Made by a program: the position numbers and the translations under genes. Of a stretch of DNA of 64,000 bases, positions 34,568 through 63,305 are shown piece after piece. The DNA lies in assembly GCF_000003815.2 (NCBI RefSeq), contig NC_049992.1, positions 8,304,920-8,368,919 on the forward strand. The letters are read 5' to 3'. The notes under the pieces were generated by a model. It ran no database searches. It was not told the origin of the DNA and saw only the letters and a program-made list of their open reading frames with translations. Positions within the stretch are counted from its first letter, which is position 1; each line of letters begins with the position of its first letter. Source of the DNA: Branchiostoma floridae (Eukaryota; Chordata; Leptocardii; Amphioxiformes; Branchiostomatidae).

Positions 34568-34990
34568 TACGCGCCACCCACCAAGCCTTTAATTTGGCTC
34601 TCTCCAGCGCGGGGTAACTCACAGTGAAGCCAATAACCTGGGGAAAAGGTGGCGGAAATTCGCGGGACGGATGTGTCGGTGAGGGGGAAATTGTATTTCA
34701 TGGAAACTCGCAGACGCATTAGTTTCGGCGCGGAAAGCACGTGGACTGACTGATGGTCTGGAATGCGTGACCTTTGCACATCCCATCATGCACGACGTGA
34801 AGTGATGACGACACAGCGACTGAGGCAATTTGCTATTTCATTAAAGAAGACTAGTGTCATCTTATTGTTGACTGTGCACCATACAACAATGAAAGAAATA
34901 TCTTCTTCAATTGTGTACAAGATAAGTTTCCATGCTTTCGATATTTAAATAACACTGAAAAATTTACATTTCTCATGCAATTAGACAAAC
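34568..34990. other. Intergenic, nothing recognised
   Basis: No gene or repeat was recognised. Confidence 0.45.
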
Positions 34991-35205
34991 CATGTATTCT
35001 AAACTCCACCTGCAACTGCATTCACAACTGAACCTGTGCATACTAGTACTAGTATACGCTAGACTTTGTAGTCTCAGTCATGTATCACACCCTACACAAA
35101 TTGTACTTAGAACCACTAGATGTATATTACTCACATTGACCTTACTTAGCTTGTTAGAAAGCAGAAACGTATAATAAAGGTCTTCATTCATTCATTCATT
35201 CATTA
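34991..35205 (+). mobile_element. LINE-type 3' end with (CATT)n tail
   Basis: The end cgtataataaaggtcttcat followed by (TCAT)n to 35203 matches the minus-strand tail at 27.83 kb. Upstream sequence is not recognisable as coding, so this is a 5'-truncated copy. Confidence 0.5.
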
Positions 35206-35823
35206 AAAAAGTTTCCATATAGTCTGTGGGATATATCTGTAAGTTCGTCTACACATGTTTTAAGAAGAGAGAAGAAGCATGTAAACTATAGTATACGTAT
35301 GACTTTTCGTTTAATACCTTTTATATCGAACTGAATGCATTTAGCCCCAACGGGGTGTAAATATGCAATAAACTTCATTGTCATAAATAAACTCTGCTGT
35401 CTTGGGCTGTAATTGGTCCCTACCCGCAGATGCCGATGTGATGTTGGGCGGGCTGCTATAAGCGAAGTTTAATCAGGCTAGTTTCCATACAATTACTGGT
35501 AATCATTAAACGTCAGTCAAACGGTGACACAATCATAATTGTTATCAATCCGTGTTTATTATCTTTTTAGTATAACCCTACTGGAAGTGAATGCTACGTA
35601 TGGTTTTGAAATATCAAAATTGACGAAGGTAAAAAGTTGCAAGAATAGGAAAAAAAATTGTGACGTTGTGCGTTAAACCTTTTTCAGGAATCCCAACTGC
35701 ATAAAAACTGAACTCGAATTGTGCCGAAACGGCTCACAGAATCAAAGAAGAGCTAAAGACGATATTAAAGTCAGTCTGCTTTACTTTACATACATGTACG
35801 TATCCTAACTACAAGAGCGTGTT
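35206..35823. other. AT-rich intergenic, nothing recognised
   Basis: No gene or repeat was recognised. Confidence 0.45.
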
Positions 35824-36050
35824 GTACTGTAATTGTAAACAAAGAAATGACCGCAGTGGTTTTATGTTCGAGGACACTGCGGTAAAAAGTCTTAACCGTG
35901 AACTTCAAATCACCGCGAACATTTTTGTTCTGTCCACTGCCCACCTACCTCGTTGTTTCGACCGCGAACTAAATAAAAACACAACAAAAAGCCCATTTTC
36001 TCCTCACCGTGAAACTTTAAATCCCCGCGAACATTTACTCTGTAACAGTA
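35824..36050. mobile_element. MITE with TACTGTAAATGC ends (copy 1 of 4)
   Basis: It starts tactgtaattgtaaac and ends ctctgtaacagta. The interior has cgcagtggttttatgttcg, accgtgaacttcaaatc and accgcgaacta-type modules that recur in the copies at 38.1, 54.3 and 55.7 kb. Confidence 0.72.
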
Positions 36051-37780
36051 TATGCTAATGAATTACACTGTAATGACGTCAGATTTTCAGATAAGTACCA
36101 AACACACAAATCAGATGCCATCATTGTCCACCCACCCTTAAATGTCAACACTCCACCATCTACATCCTAACGTACATCGTTTCATCTCATCTCAAAAGGA
36201 CCAAAATAGTTCTCCGTCCCCAAAATAGTTTATATCTGTCGATCCCACCAGCCTGTGCATTATGTATGTGCAAACAGTGCGAAAGTGCGGAGGTTGGGGC
36301 GGTGAAAGACGGTGTTTGCCGTATGTAGATGTGACACAAGTGTTACAAGGGGCAGTGTTTGCCCGTGGTGACTTACTGGGGATGACATACATGCTGCTTG
36401 TTTGCAGGGTTACGTCAACTTACCCCACTTTTCTTACTACATGCGTCAGCTGGGAGTAGTTATATCAGCTTAACAAAGGCTTTGGTACCAACAATGAGCA
36501 GCCTGTTCCTCAACAACTCTAAATCCGATCTGTACAATATCCACAAATCACACAGCTTTAAGGTACAGAAAAGATGGGATTAAGGCTAATCTTCCTAAGA
36601 AGACTTTGTGATATTGCTCGATTCCATAATAAGAAGTCTTGGGTTTTCTTCACTTTCCGTAAGTAAAAATGAGTGGGTATGTTGGGTATAATTAAAACAC
36701 CAGCTGTGCACATATCCACTGGGTTGCATCAATGAATCTATCCACTTAAGATTTGTATCAAATTTCGAGAAAATGCAGAGTGATCCAATAATTTGCCTTT
36801 TATAAAACTCATCACCACAGCAGAGCTTCGCTCCCTCATGGAGGACAAGGCTGAGTGGAGAAGAAGGATCCATTGCGACCCATGATGACATTCCTGATGT
36901 CCACTTTCAAGGTTCAAGGATAAAACTAATACATGTTTTGCTATCACAAACTTGCAATTACGCATACGCATAATTACGCAAGTTTTTCTATTGCACACCT
37001 GTCATAACCAACACAGTTAACTGTGATTGTTCATATTTACTGTAGCAGCTAATAGTTCATTCATATTTGCTGGAACAGCTATTTGCTGGAACAGCTAATA
37101 TGCTGATACCACCGGCAGTGCTAAGCTCTGATTGGTTCATGACAGAAGAAGAAAGAAGAAGCCAGAAAAACAATATGTTTTCCCTTTGGGAAACACAGTA
37201 AAAAAGGCAAATTCTGACGCATCTTTATGTGACATTTATGTTGCACATTCACTTGTTTGCAACAATAGTTTCCATACATATAGGATATTGTAAAAAAAGG
37301 TGCATCATATATGGTGTAGATGATATTGATATAAAAGTGCAAACTGCAGTTTGAAACCTACATTGCATGTAAAGTAGAAAACAGATATTGTACAATGTAT
37401 AAACACCTTCTATCAAATATACAGAATTACATATAACTTCGGAGAATATTCTGCAATAGATGTAGGCACAGCTAAGACTGTACATGTGCATTGAAAGAAA
37501 AAAAATACAAAATTATGGATGAATCAAACAGAATAATATACATAAAAGACCATTTTGCAACAAAGATAATGTACTTAATGATTACAAATTGACTGAAAAA
37601 CAATATAATAATTATAACAATACAATCATGATCATCATCATCATCCTCGCCTTTAACAAGACAAATACTAATATACAAACCAACAAATCATGCTATACAA
37701 CTCATTGCAAAAACGAGATAATGCTTTATGATACTCACTAGATTGTTTATACTGTTATATCATATTACATTAGTTGTTAG
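36051..37780. other. AT-rich intergenic, nothing recognised
   Basis: Several AT-rich open frames occur but none resembles a known protein. Confidence 0.4.
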
Positions 37781-37870
37781 TTATTTGTATTAGTATATAG
37801 TTGTTCACATTGCCATACATTGTAACTGTTACAATTGTTGCACAATAAAGTTCTTCTTCTTCTTCTGCTA
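37781..37870 (+). mobile_element. LINE-type 3' end with (TTC)n tail
   Basis: tgttacaattgttgcacaat then aaag and (TTC)n at 37852-37866. The sequence before the tail resembles the ending at 27.08 kb (acaattgctgtgcaataaa). Confidence 0.45.
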
Positions 37871-38127
37871 TTGTGGCAAGCAAAGTAAAAATACAGACAA
37901 CCATAGTATAACTTGGGTGCATCATCTCATTTAAACAAAAAAAGAAATAAAAACTTAGTCACATACAATAAAGATTTACACAAAAAATTATTTTGGACAA
38001 TATCTTGTTGGTATATGTATCATCATTTCTGTCACAAGTAGTTCATTTAGATACAAAAATATTTGGCCTTCAAAATATGTGGCAAATTTCAAATTTGTAG
38101 ATCTATATTCATATTTGATGGGACAAG

Positions 38128-38340
38128 TACTGTAAATACATAAATGTTTGCGGTGGTTTAGTGTTCGTGTTTTTTGCGGTGGCCACTTCACCGCAAACTT
38201 TAAAACCACAGCAAAGATTTATCCATGGCAGTAAGAGACTACAGTGCATGGTGCTACCGCGAACTTAAAACCACTGCGAAGAGTCCTTTTTTACGCTATC
38301 GCGAAATGAAATCCCTGCAAACTTAAATGCATTTACAGTA
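38128..38340. mobile_element. MITE with TACTGTAAATGC ends (copy 2 of 4)
   Basis: tactgtaaatacataaatg at the left and aaatgcatttacagta at the right are inverted. It lies immediately 3' of the minus-strand armadillo-protein stop codon, so it probably forms part of that gene's 3' UTR or flank. Confidence 0.78.
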
Positions 38341-38377
38341 GTTCTTAAACTCCCTGCACTGATGAAATGACAAAGGT

Positions 38378-56407
<18,030 letters not shown>

Positions 56408-56620
56408 GTCTGGTGACCCCTGTGTAGCTTAATTTTACAGAAAAACTCTAAAATTCAACATAATTTAGACTATAATTGCAAGACTTGGCGTTTCAGCCTT
56501 CCTTCCTTGTTCGAGAGCGAGGCTAATTGCTCTGACGTCATCAGTACCAGGGAAACAGGACGCCAAGGCAACAGGCTGCAATGCGTGAAAAATCCGCTAG
56601 AGGCGCTGTTAATCTGGTAA
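56408..56620 (-). promoter_or_regulatory. Probable promoter of UbL-TM-ARM gene
   Basis: A perfect CRE (TGACGTCA, 56533-56540) lies about 126 bp upstream of the start codon. GGAA-type ETS cores occur on the minus strand at about 56500-56512 (caaggaaggaagg). No TATA box was seen. Confidence 0.4.
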
Positions 56621-56824
56621 CACGGTCTGTGATCCACTTTTGGAAAGTGTCCCTGTGCATAAAGCCCCCGTCACAAATCAAGAATTCTGTTCGACCGACG
56701 AGTCGTTAAGAATCGACACAAACGAATCGACTCAAACTTTTTATGTGTGATAGGTATGTGGAACTATGAACAGCCATATAGTTAAACCCTCCAGATATTG
56801 TTCTTTATGGCGTTCTGGACCCCT

Positions 56825-56924
56825 NNNNNNNNNNNNNNNNNNNNNNNNNNNNNNNNNNNNNNNNNNNNNNNNNNNNNNNNNNNNNNNNNNNNNNNNNNNN
56901 NNNNNNNNNNNNNNNNNNNNNNNN
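56825..56924. other. Assembly gap (100 N)
   Basis: Exactly 100 N. The sequence immediately to the right (56925-57110) is full of homopolymers and looks unreliable. Confidence 0.99.
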
Positions 56925-57109
56925 CCCCTTTTTTTTAAAAAGCTGGGGGGGGGTTATAAACCCTTTTTGGAAAACTGGACCCCTGGAGGTAAAATTGCTG
57001 AAATTTTTCAGGACTAGGGGTGTGTCTGTTAATTTTTTAGGAAGCGTTGGGGGGTTTTTTGGAAGGGTTAAGGGGGGCTGGGGTTAAGGGGGCTTGGGGT
57101 AAAATGTGT

Positions 57110-57243
57110 GAGTGTGAGGTGGTGGGTAATGTGTGAGTGTGTGTAAAGTGTGTGTGTGTGTGTGTATGTGTGTGTATGGGTGTGTGTGTATGTAGGTGTG
57201 TGTGTGTGCATGTGTGTGTATGTGTGTGTGTGTATGTGTGTGT

Positions 57244-57290
<47 letters not shown>

Positions 57291-58010
57291 TGTGTGTATG
57301 TGTGTGTGTGTATGTGTGTGTGTGTGTGTATATATGTGTGTGTGTGTGTCTGTTGGTGTACAGGATAAGTCAAGAATGGCTTGATGGATTGCTTCATACT
57401 TGGTGTGTTCGTAGGGTGAGACAAAAACTGAAAATGATGAGATTTTGGATTTTTATTTGGTACTGCAGCAGAACTTCCGGTTTTAATAAGGGGGACGTTT
57501 TGGCAAAAGTTTCCGAAGGTAACTAAAAAAAAACGGATTTTCATGATTTTTGGTATGTAGGTAGTTTGACAAATGAAATTCAAATTATGCAAAACATGAG
57601 TATATTTGTAGGATTAAAGAGCGTATTCTATTAATGCTTAGATATTGGGCCCCTAGCGGCTTCTCTTGGTAATGCAAAGGAACTTCCGGTTTTGATTTCT
57701 CGTGATATGAACAAGCTGTACCCACAAGTTTCGGGTGTAGGATAGCTCTTGTGCTTGGGAAGAAGTGACATAAGTTTGGCTCCCTAGCGGCTGCTTTTGG
57801 AATTGGAGGGCGTTTGTGTAAAAAAAAAGATAAGTAAAAAAAGGAATACGGATTTTCCTGATTTTTGGTATGTAGGAAGCAAAAGATGGTAAATGATAGG
57901 AACTTTATACTTGTGATATCTGTACGTATTTTGAGGGTGACCGTCATCATGCATAAAGTGTACTTCATGGAGGTACATGTATGAGGTCGCCGGACTCTAC
58001 CTGTAGATAA
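57110..58010 (-). repeat. CCGCTAGGGG-family repeat with (GT)n, long copy
   Basis: (GT)n at about 57130-57350, then ggataagtcaagaatggctt, tactgcagcagaacttccgg, a second gggcccctagcggcttct (57647), then tttttggtatgtagg twice, and an end at gaggtcgccggactctacct (57983). The order equals the 39.5-40.9 kb copy. Confidence 0.75.
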
Positions 58011-58613
58011 GATATTTGCCATCCTATTTCAACGATCACGACAAACCGGACCAGTTTTGCAGTTGCTTGGAAACTATTATCGTGAGCGTCCCGGGAACCC
58101 TCAGCATTGGAAGTGCTGCGCCCTGATCATATTTTTGCCTACAAGAGTTCCACGACCTCATACCCTCGCCAAATGATGTTAACCTATTCGAGTGAAGTAT
58201 CATAAGTATTTCCCATTGATTGTGCAAATGTGTATTCATTTGCATACATTGCCTCATTTGATAATTTGATATTTATACAAATCTATTCAAACTAGGCACT
58301 TAGTCCCATGCATACTAGTATGGTCTATCTACTAACTGCTCTGCCCATGATCTTGCTAGATACTAAATTTTCGAAGCCGCCGAATCGACAAGAAAAGTCT
58401 CCATGACAGGAACATATAATTATGCATCCTGTCAGCATTGCAAAAAAAAAACAATTTCATTCTTATAATGGCCACCTCCTCTAGTCAGAGTCCACTGTTG
58501 CTATTGCAATAATATTTGTACTGCCAGCCTTATTTTTAAGACCTTGACATCTGCATTATGTATTTCCCCCAGGACGATATCTTTAATATTGTATTTGTTA
58601 TCGTATATCTAAC
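58011..58613. other. Intergenic, nothing recognised
   Basis: No gene or repeat was recognised between the dispersed repeat and the repeat-containing ORF. Confidence 0.45.
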
Positions 58614-59513
58614 TTAATGCGCAAAATGACTTAACAATTTAGAAACAAAAGTAGACACTGCAACGGATGGCCTGACGTACTGGATGGAATGAAAATGACT
58701 TTCCTTAGCTGCCTGTCTGTCATTTTCCATCAAATTGCTAATCATTACCTTTAGCTTGTTTAGCAGTAGAGGCTTCAGTTTGGTCCACTTCATGTCGATG
58801 GCCAGTTGAATGTTGTTCAGGATTGAGCGCTGGCCGGCAAGTCTCATATTCCGACTCCGTGAAGAATTTCCCGTAGCTTTTTCTTGATCTTTTTCTTGAC
58901 TATCTTTGTATACAGCATGTAGTGAAGATTCATTGTGTCCTTTGTTGTCTCCATATAGATGCGACGAAGTCTCAGTAGATTTTTCTTTGATTTCAGGACG
59001 TTGTGAAGATTCCTGGTGATCTGTCTTGTCTCCATAGAGATGTGACGTAGTCTCAGACTCATCTTGACCTGTGTCTTCAGGTTGAACTGATTCCTTATGA
59101 TCTGTCTTGTCTCCATAGAGATGTGACGTAGTCTCAGACTCATCTTGACCTGTGTCTTCAGGTGGAACTGATTCCTTATGATCTGTCTTGTCTCCATAGA
59201 GATGTGACGTAGTCTCAGACTCATCTTGACCTGTGTCTTCAGGTTGAACTGATTCCTTATGATCTGTCTTGTCTCCATAGAGATGTGACGTAGTCTCAGA
59301 CTCATCTTGACCTGTGTCTTCAGGTGGAACTGATTCCTTATGATTTGTTTTATCCCCGTACAGTGCGCGTGGCGACGCCAGTGCTTCTTTCCCGGCTATT
59401 CCATCATAAACAGAGTTCGGACGGATGGGCATTTCGGTCGGTAGGCGCACTAGCTCATAGTCCGTGTTTTTACGCCGCACATCACGAAGGTGTTTGTCGT
59501 ATGGCGTCTCCAT
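58614..59513 (-). CDS. Hypothetical 299-aa protein with 27-residue repeats
   Basis: This is a single open frame from ATG (59513) to stop at 58614. Residues about 1-50 are polar and unique. About 50-205 hold six tandem copies of a 27-residue acidic, Thr/Ser/Asp/Glu-rich repeat (LYGDKTDHKESVQPEDTGQD then ESETTSH), four near-identical and two diverged. The C-terminal 80 residues are more hydrophobic and basic (NNIQLAIDMKWTKLKPLLL, NKLKVMISNLMENDRQ). No signal peptide or known domain was seen. A second minus-strand frame is also open through the repeats because the unit is 81 bp. It could be a lineage-specific gene or a non-coding minisatellite with a fortuitous frame. Confidence 0.5.
   Translation of the reverse strand: METPYDKHLRDVRRKNTDYELVRLPTEMPIRPNSVYDGIAGKEALASPRALYGDKTNHKESVPPEDTGQDESETTSHLYGDKTDHKESVQPEDTGQDESETTSHLYGDKTDHKESVPPEDTGQDESETTSHLYGDKTDHKESVQPEDTGQDESETTSHLYGDKTDHQESSQRPEIKEKSTETSSHLYGDNKGHNESSLHAVYKDSQEKDQEKATGNSSRSRNMRLAGQRSILNNIQLAIDMKWTKLKPLLLNKLKVMISNLMENDRQAAKESHFHSIQYVRPSVAVSTFVSKLLSHFAH
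58925..59370. repeat. 81-bp coding minisatellite
   Basis: gatgtgacgtagtctcagac recurs exactly every 81 bp at 59039, 59120, 59201 and 59282, flanked by more diverged units. Units alternate between two variants (aggttgaac and aggtggaac), so the recent duplication unit is a 162-bp dimer. Confidence 0.92.
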
Positions 59514-59564
59514 CTTTTCTCCAAAGGCATTTCTCGTTGGACTGCAAGTTTTTGACTGGAATTT

Positions 59565-59897
59565 TTAGATATTGTGGCAAGAGATAACGACGCCGTCAGG
59601 GAGCCTGTCAGCAACGTTGGCCAGAAAAACAAGACCGGCTCCCGAGCCGACGTTGTTTTCTGCCAGCACAGACTCATTTGGAAATTGTTCATAACATGAA
59701 TCATAAAAATTAATGAGAAAGAACACTGCAGAAAACTCCGTATTGTCTGAAAGGGCAGTAAGAACTTGAAAAGTTTTTTGAACAATCAGTCGCCTATGCT
59801 GATTGATGAAAATCAACCATATAAGTTTATGGGAAGGAGTCGAGAAAACTTTTCCAACGGGCTGGGACCCAAATAAGAATACCCCATCACACAACAA
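59565..59897 (-). CDS. Possible small ORF, 110 codons
   Basis: This open frame ends CHNI-stop and overlaps no other supported gene. It starts inside the foldback repeat 59848-60203. The middle part (NEFSAVFFLINFYDSC-like, then VLAENNVGSGAGLVFLANVA) is hydrophobic. No domain was recognised, and it may be chance. Confidence 0.15.
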   Translation of the reverse strand: MLCDGVFLFGSQPVGKVFSTPSHKLIWLIFINQHRRLIVQKTFQVLTALSDNTEFSAVFFLINFYDSCYEQFPNESVLAENNVGSGAGLVFLANVADRLPDGVVISCHNI

Positions 59898-60203
59898 CTG
59901 GAGCAGGAGTATGCCGTTATTTTACAGGTTACCAGTTACTCTCAGTAATGTGACTTTTGTGATAAATACATAAACAGCGAACCTTGAATAAGTAATATCA
60001 TCAGCGGTATCATCGCTGTTTACCTATTTATCACCCAAACCTAAAAATTACGTTACTGGGAGTAACTGGTAAACAGTTACTGATGTGTGATGGACTATAC
60101 CATACCAACAACTTGGTAAACGCGTTCTCCAACAAATGACTGTAAATATTAGCGTAGAAGATGGTGAGTTATTGTTTTATTTGGTCCCAGCCGTTTGAAG
60201 CGT
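59848..60203. mobile_element. Foldback element, inverted arms
   Basis: Outer arms aacgggctgggacccaaata and tatttggtcccagccgttt-like (60177-60198), middle arms ccatcacacaacaactgg and cagttactgatgtgtgatgg, and inner arms ttaccagttactctcagtaa and ttactgggagtaactggtaa, all pair in nested order. It is an imperfect, aged inverted repeat without coding capacity. Confidence 0.65.
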
Positions 60204-60299
60204 TTCCCGACTACCTTCCATAATGTTATCAGCATAGGCGACTGATCTCTGATTCAAAGAGATCTTGTATACATTTCAATCGCTTACCATTAAATGGAG

Positions 60300-60805
60300 A
60301 TATAGTTTTGGGTGTGTCTGTGTGTGTGTCTGTGTGTGTGTCTGTCTGTGTGCCTGTCTGTCTGTGTGTCTGTCTGTCTGTCTGTGTGTCCGGATTTTTG
60401 TAGTGAGCATATTTCAAGAACCTCTTAATGGATTACAATGGTATTTGGTTTGTGGGTAGGTGTTGGCAAGACAAAGGTCAAGGTCAATTTTGGGCCTCCT
60501 GGTATGTGACCTAGGTACTGCAGCAGAAATTCTGGACTTCAATAAATGTAACACATTTTAATTATGATAGATGGAATGTGAGCAGATACCAAATATGGTA
60601 ATGAGGAACTTATTTGCATAATTTATGTAAAAATCGCAAAACCACTTTATGATTTATAATGGGAATTTCATAATTGTGACATGTGTACGTTATCCAATGA
60701 TGAACAACACCATGTATAGATTATGTTAATGTGTTAGTCAATTGCATGAAATTTACGAAAGCTCTAAATTTTCATGGCCGGTATGAGGTCGCCGAACTCT
60801 AGTTG
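60300..60805 (-). repeat. CCGCTAGGGG-family repeat with (GT/GTCT)n
   Basis: ttaccattaaatgg hairpin-like start, (GT/CTGT)n at 60311-60390, agaacctcttaatggattac, ggtactgcagcagaaattct, and an end at gaggtcgccgaactctag|t (60786-60804). Its ends match the copies at 39.5 and 57.1 kb. Confidence 0.75.
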
Positions 60806-61909
60806 AACAATAAAAACGTTTTCAGTTGTCCATTCATGATTAATTAACTCTTAACATTCCAAATGTTGGCGGAGAAAAAGAAATAAAGGGTAGCTGACAG
60901 TTAAAGAAAAGCTTGTTGTGTATTTCCTAGAGATTTCTTTATATCTAGCCCACCAGAACCATATGGATAATGACACATTATAGATATTGAAATACGCTTT
61001 CATGGTTGGACGATGTTTGAAGTCATGTCAGGATTTTCTCAACAACTATTAGCGGCGCGGATGGGGATCCGGATGGAGGCAAGATTTCCATCTCCAACTC
61101 TATACTGTACTCCTACCCCAATATGTCTCAACAACATATCGGCGTGCCACCTTACCCCTGCCCACTTAAGTCTTCCCCCAAGGAAAAATGTATTGGTCAA
61201 ATCTCTGGACTCGAGTCCGGACCTGAACCTGATCATGAATTTCAGCTTAGCACTTACCAGTATGGGGCGTACCTAATGGTTACTGTTGTGAGTGGCTGAC
61301 AAAAGGCTTTTCGCGAAGATTTTGCCTTTCTAGCTTATATTTGTTTTCGACTGCCTCCCCTTAACTGTATGATTAATATGCACCGGTTTCTGAGCGGGTC
61401 TTTGGAAACGAATGAATCGGATTGATCTCGTGCATAAAAGGGTTTGGATACTTTCAAATTGATTGGATTTTCACTGCCTTTTAAGTCTACATGAAATTAT
61501 CTACGATGTTCTTTCTTATTTTGCTTCATGTTAGAATAATTCTTAATGAGTCTGTGTTGGCAGAAAAAAAAACACGTGGGCCCGGTAGACCAGGTCTTGT
61601 TTTTCTGGTCCAACGTTGCTTAACGTTACAGGGTTTCTTACTCGTTAAGCTGGTGTGTTAGGCCGAAGGTTGGTTATACATGTACCAGTGATTTAGATAT
61701 ACATATACATATACAGATAGAAATTGAGTAAAGCTTTTAAATTTTGAGCACACACGTAATTTGGTTTTTAAACCTTCCTAGCAGTGTACATACTGGCATA
61801 CTCAAACTGGTGTCTACTCAAACGGCCAAGCATTTGAACCCTCAGCGTTGAGAGAAATTCGATCCAATAAAGGACTTTATAACATTAGACCGCCAAAAAT
61901 ATTACTTGT
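60806..61909. other. Intergenic, nothing firmly recognised
   Basis: Mostly AT-rich. A short open frame near 61013-61276 contains SSPDLN but is not convincing as coding. Confidence 0.4.
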
Positions 61910-61982
61910 TACCCCAGACGGGATTCGAACCCGCAATCTTCAACTTAGGAGGCTGACGCCTTATCCATTAGGCCACTGGGGC
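61910..61982 (-). tRNA. trnR-CCU: tRNA-Arg (anticodon CCU)
   Basis: Decodes AGG. Read on the minus strand, the 73-nt sequence folds fully: acceptor GCCCCAG/CTGGGGT (G-U at the first pair), D arm GCC/GGC, anticodon stem TCAGC/GTTGA with loop CTCCTAA (anticodon CCT), T arm GCGGG-TTCGAAT-CCCGT and discriminator A. A-box (tggcctaatgg) and B-box (ggttcgaatcc) are intact. There is no intron and no encoded CCA, as expected for a eukaryotic nuclear tRNA. It is isolated, with no tRNA cluster nearby. Confidence 0.95.
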
Positions 61983-62665
61983 TCACATAACCCTGCATCG
62001 CGGTATAGTATCAGTCTAAACAAGATGTAAATAGGGGAATGTCACATCGCATGGTCTACATTCTTTGAAATTTGATATGTATCGTAGGATATTCAATGTC
62101 TTTACGAACTCAAAATTTGTCGCTCATTTTCACAAGCATGTGTAGAAAGAAATCTGTTTACGCAGTGGAGCAAGTCATGCAACATTTGAAAACCACAAAA
62201 TATCACTATGAAGAAGTGGCCTTAAATCTGTACCAAAGTTAGTAGCCACAGCAAAGTTACCTTACATTATGTGTCTGCATTTTCAATGTTAATCGCTAGG
62301 GGACGTAATGCTTGTTGCTTCACTGCTGCATTTTATATGGGAAGATTCCTGCAATAAAAGTCTAAAACTCACTCTTTTTGTTATACTTTTGTATGTTGAC
62401 CCAATAGCATTTATATATAATTCATTGATACAGACACGCCCGCATTAAAGCTACAATGCCTTACATCACTTTTCACCCCTTCAAACCGTTGTGGTATGAC
62501 CCACCAGTGTCACTACTTCCGGGTACACGCGTCAGTACAGCAGTAAATACCTTGATACCTTGATGATGTTTGTCACTTTCGAGGCCCAAATGTGACAGGT
62601 GACTTCTTAAGATCGCTGCCTTAAGATCTGACTTTATTCTTTCACCAAGAAGTTTATTTTGGGTA
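61983..62665. other. Intergenic, nothing recognised
   Basis: AT-rich sequence upstream of the tRNA; no gene was recognised. Confidence 0.45.
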
Positions 62666-62880
62666 TGGTGTGTATGTTTGTTTGTAGAAGACCAGCATAA
62701 CTTGAGAACGCCTGGATCATCATGGATAATGTATTCTATGTTGATATTTGGCATGCCAAGTGTATCTTTATCTAATAGGTAACGTTATATGTAAGATCTT
62801 GATTATATCTTGAAACAAGTAGGTTTTGGGCTCCCTAGTGGCTTGCTAAGGTACTGCAGCAGAACTTCCGTACCCAAGTT
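62666..62880 (-). repeat. CCGCTAGGGG-family repeat, reverse copy
   Basis: tatggtgtgtatgtttg, agaccagcataacttgagaa, gggctccctagtggcttgct and ggtactgcagcagaacttcc in the usual reverse order. The microsatellite is short. Confidence 0.7.
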
Positions 62881-63305
62881 CACAATCAAATGATAATTCC
62901 CTTCATCAAAAGTGAGAGTTAAAGTCTGAGGTGTATTCAACGTCCATTGAAGGTGTATTCAACGTCCATTGAAACATCCTCGTACCGATGATTCACCGAT
63001 GCAAGAGGGGAGCAGAAACAACAACATCACCACAGATCTGTGACATTTTTTTTTTAAATCTTCAAAGTTCTTCATTATAAATCATTATACAATTAGCACA
63101 GATCCTGACTTCAGAGGGCCATAATCAAGTTCAATAGTGCTTAACTCATAACGTATTACAATTCTTATTAAGTTTGCTCTAAAGCTATTAAGAATCTTCA
63201 CTATATATACTCTTACCTATACATTAAGTTTTATTTTGTACTTCTGGTATCCATGCATGTGTTACAGTGTAAATGTTAAATTGTGCATTTTAATGTTTCT
63301 TTCAG
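62881..63305. other. Upstream of oxidoreductase gene, nothing recognised
   Basis: A short direct duplication (ggtgtattcaacgtccattga at 62931 and 62951) is the only structure seen. The stretch is probably the last part of a 5' intron of the following gene. Confidence 0.45.

Noticed and set aside
61013-61276. Open frame containing SSPDLN, reminiscent of the Tc1 transposase motif SPDLNPIEN
   Set aside because: Only six residues match, the rest of the motif and the surrounding catalytic region are absent, and the ends of a transposon were not found.
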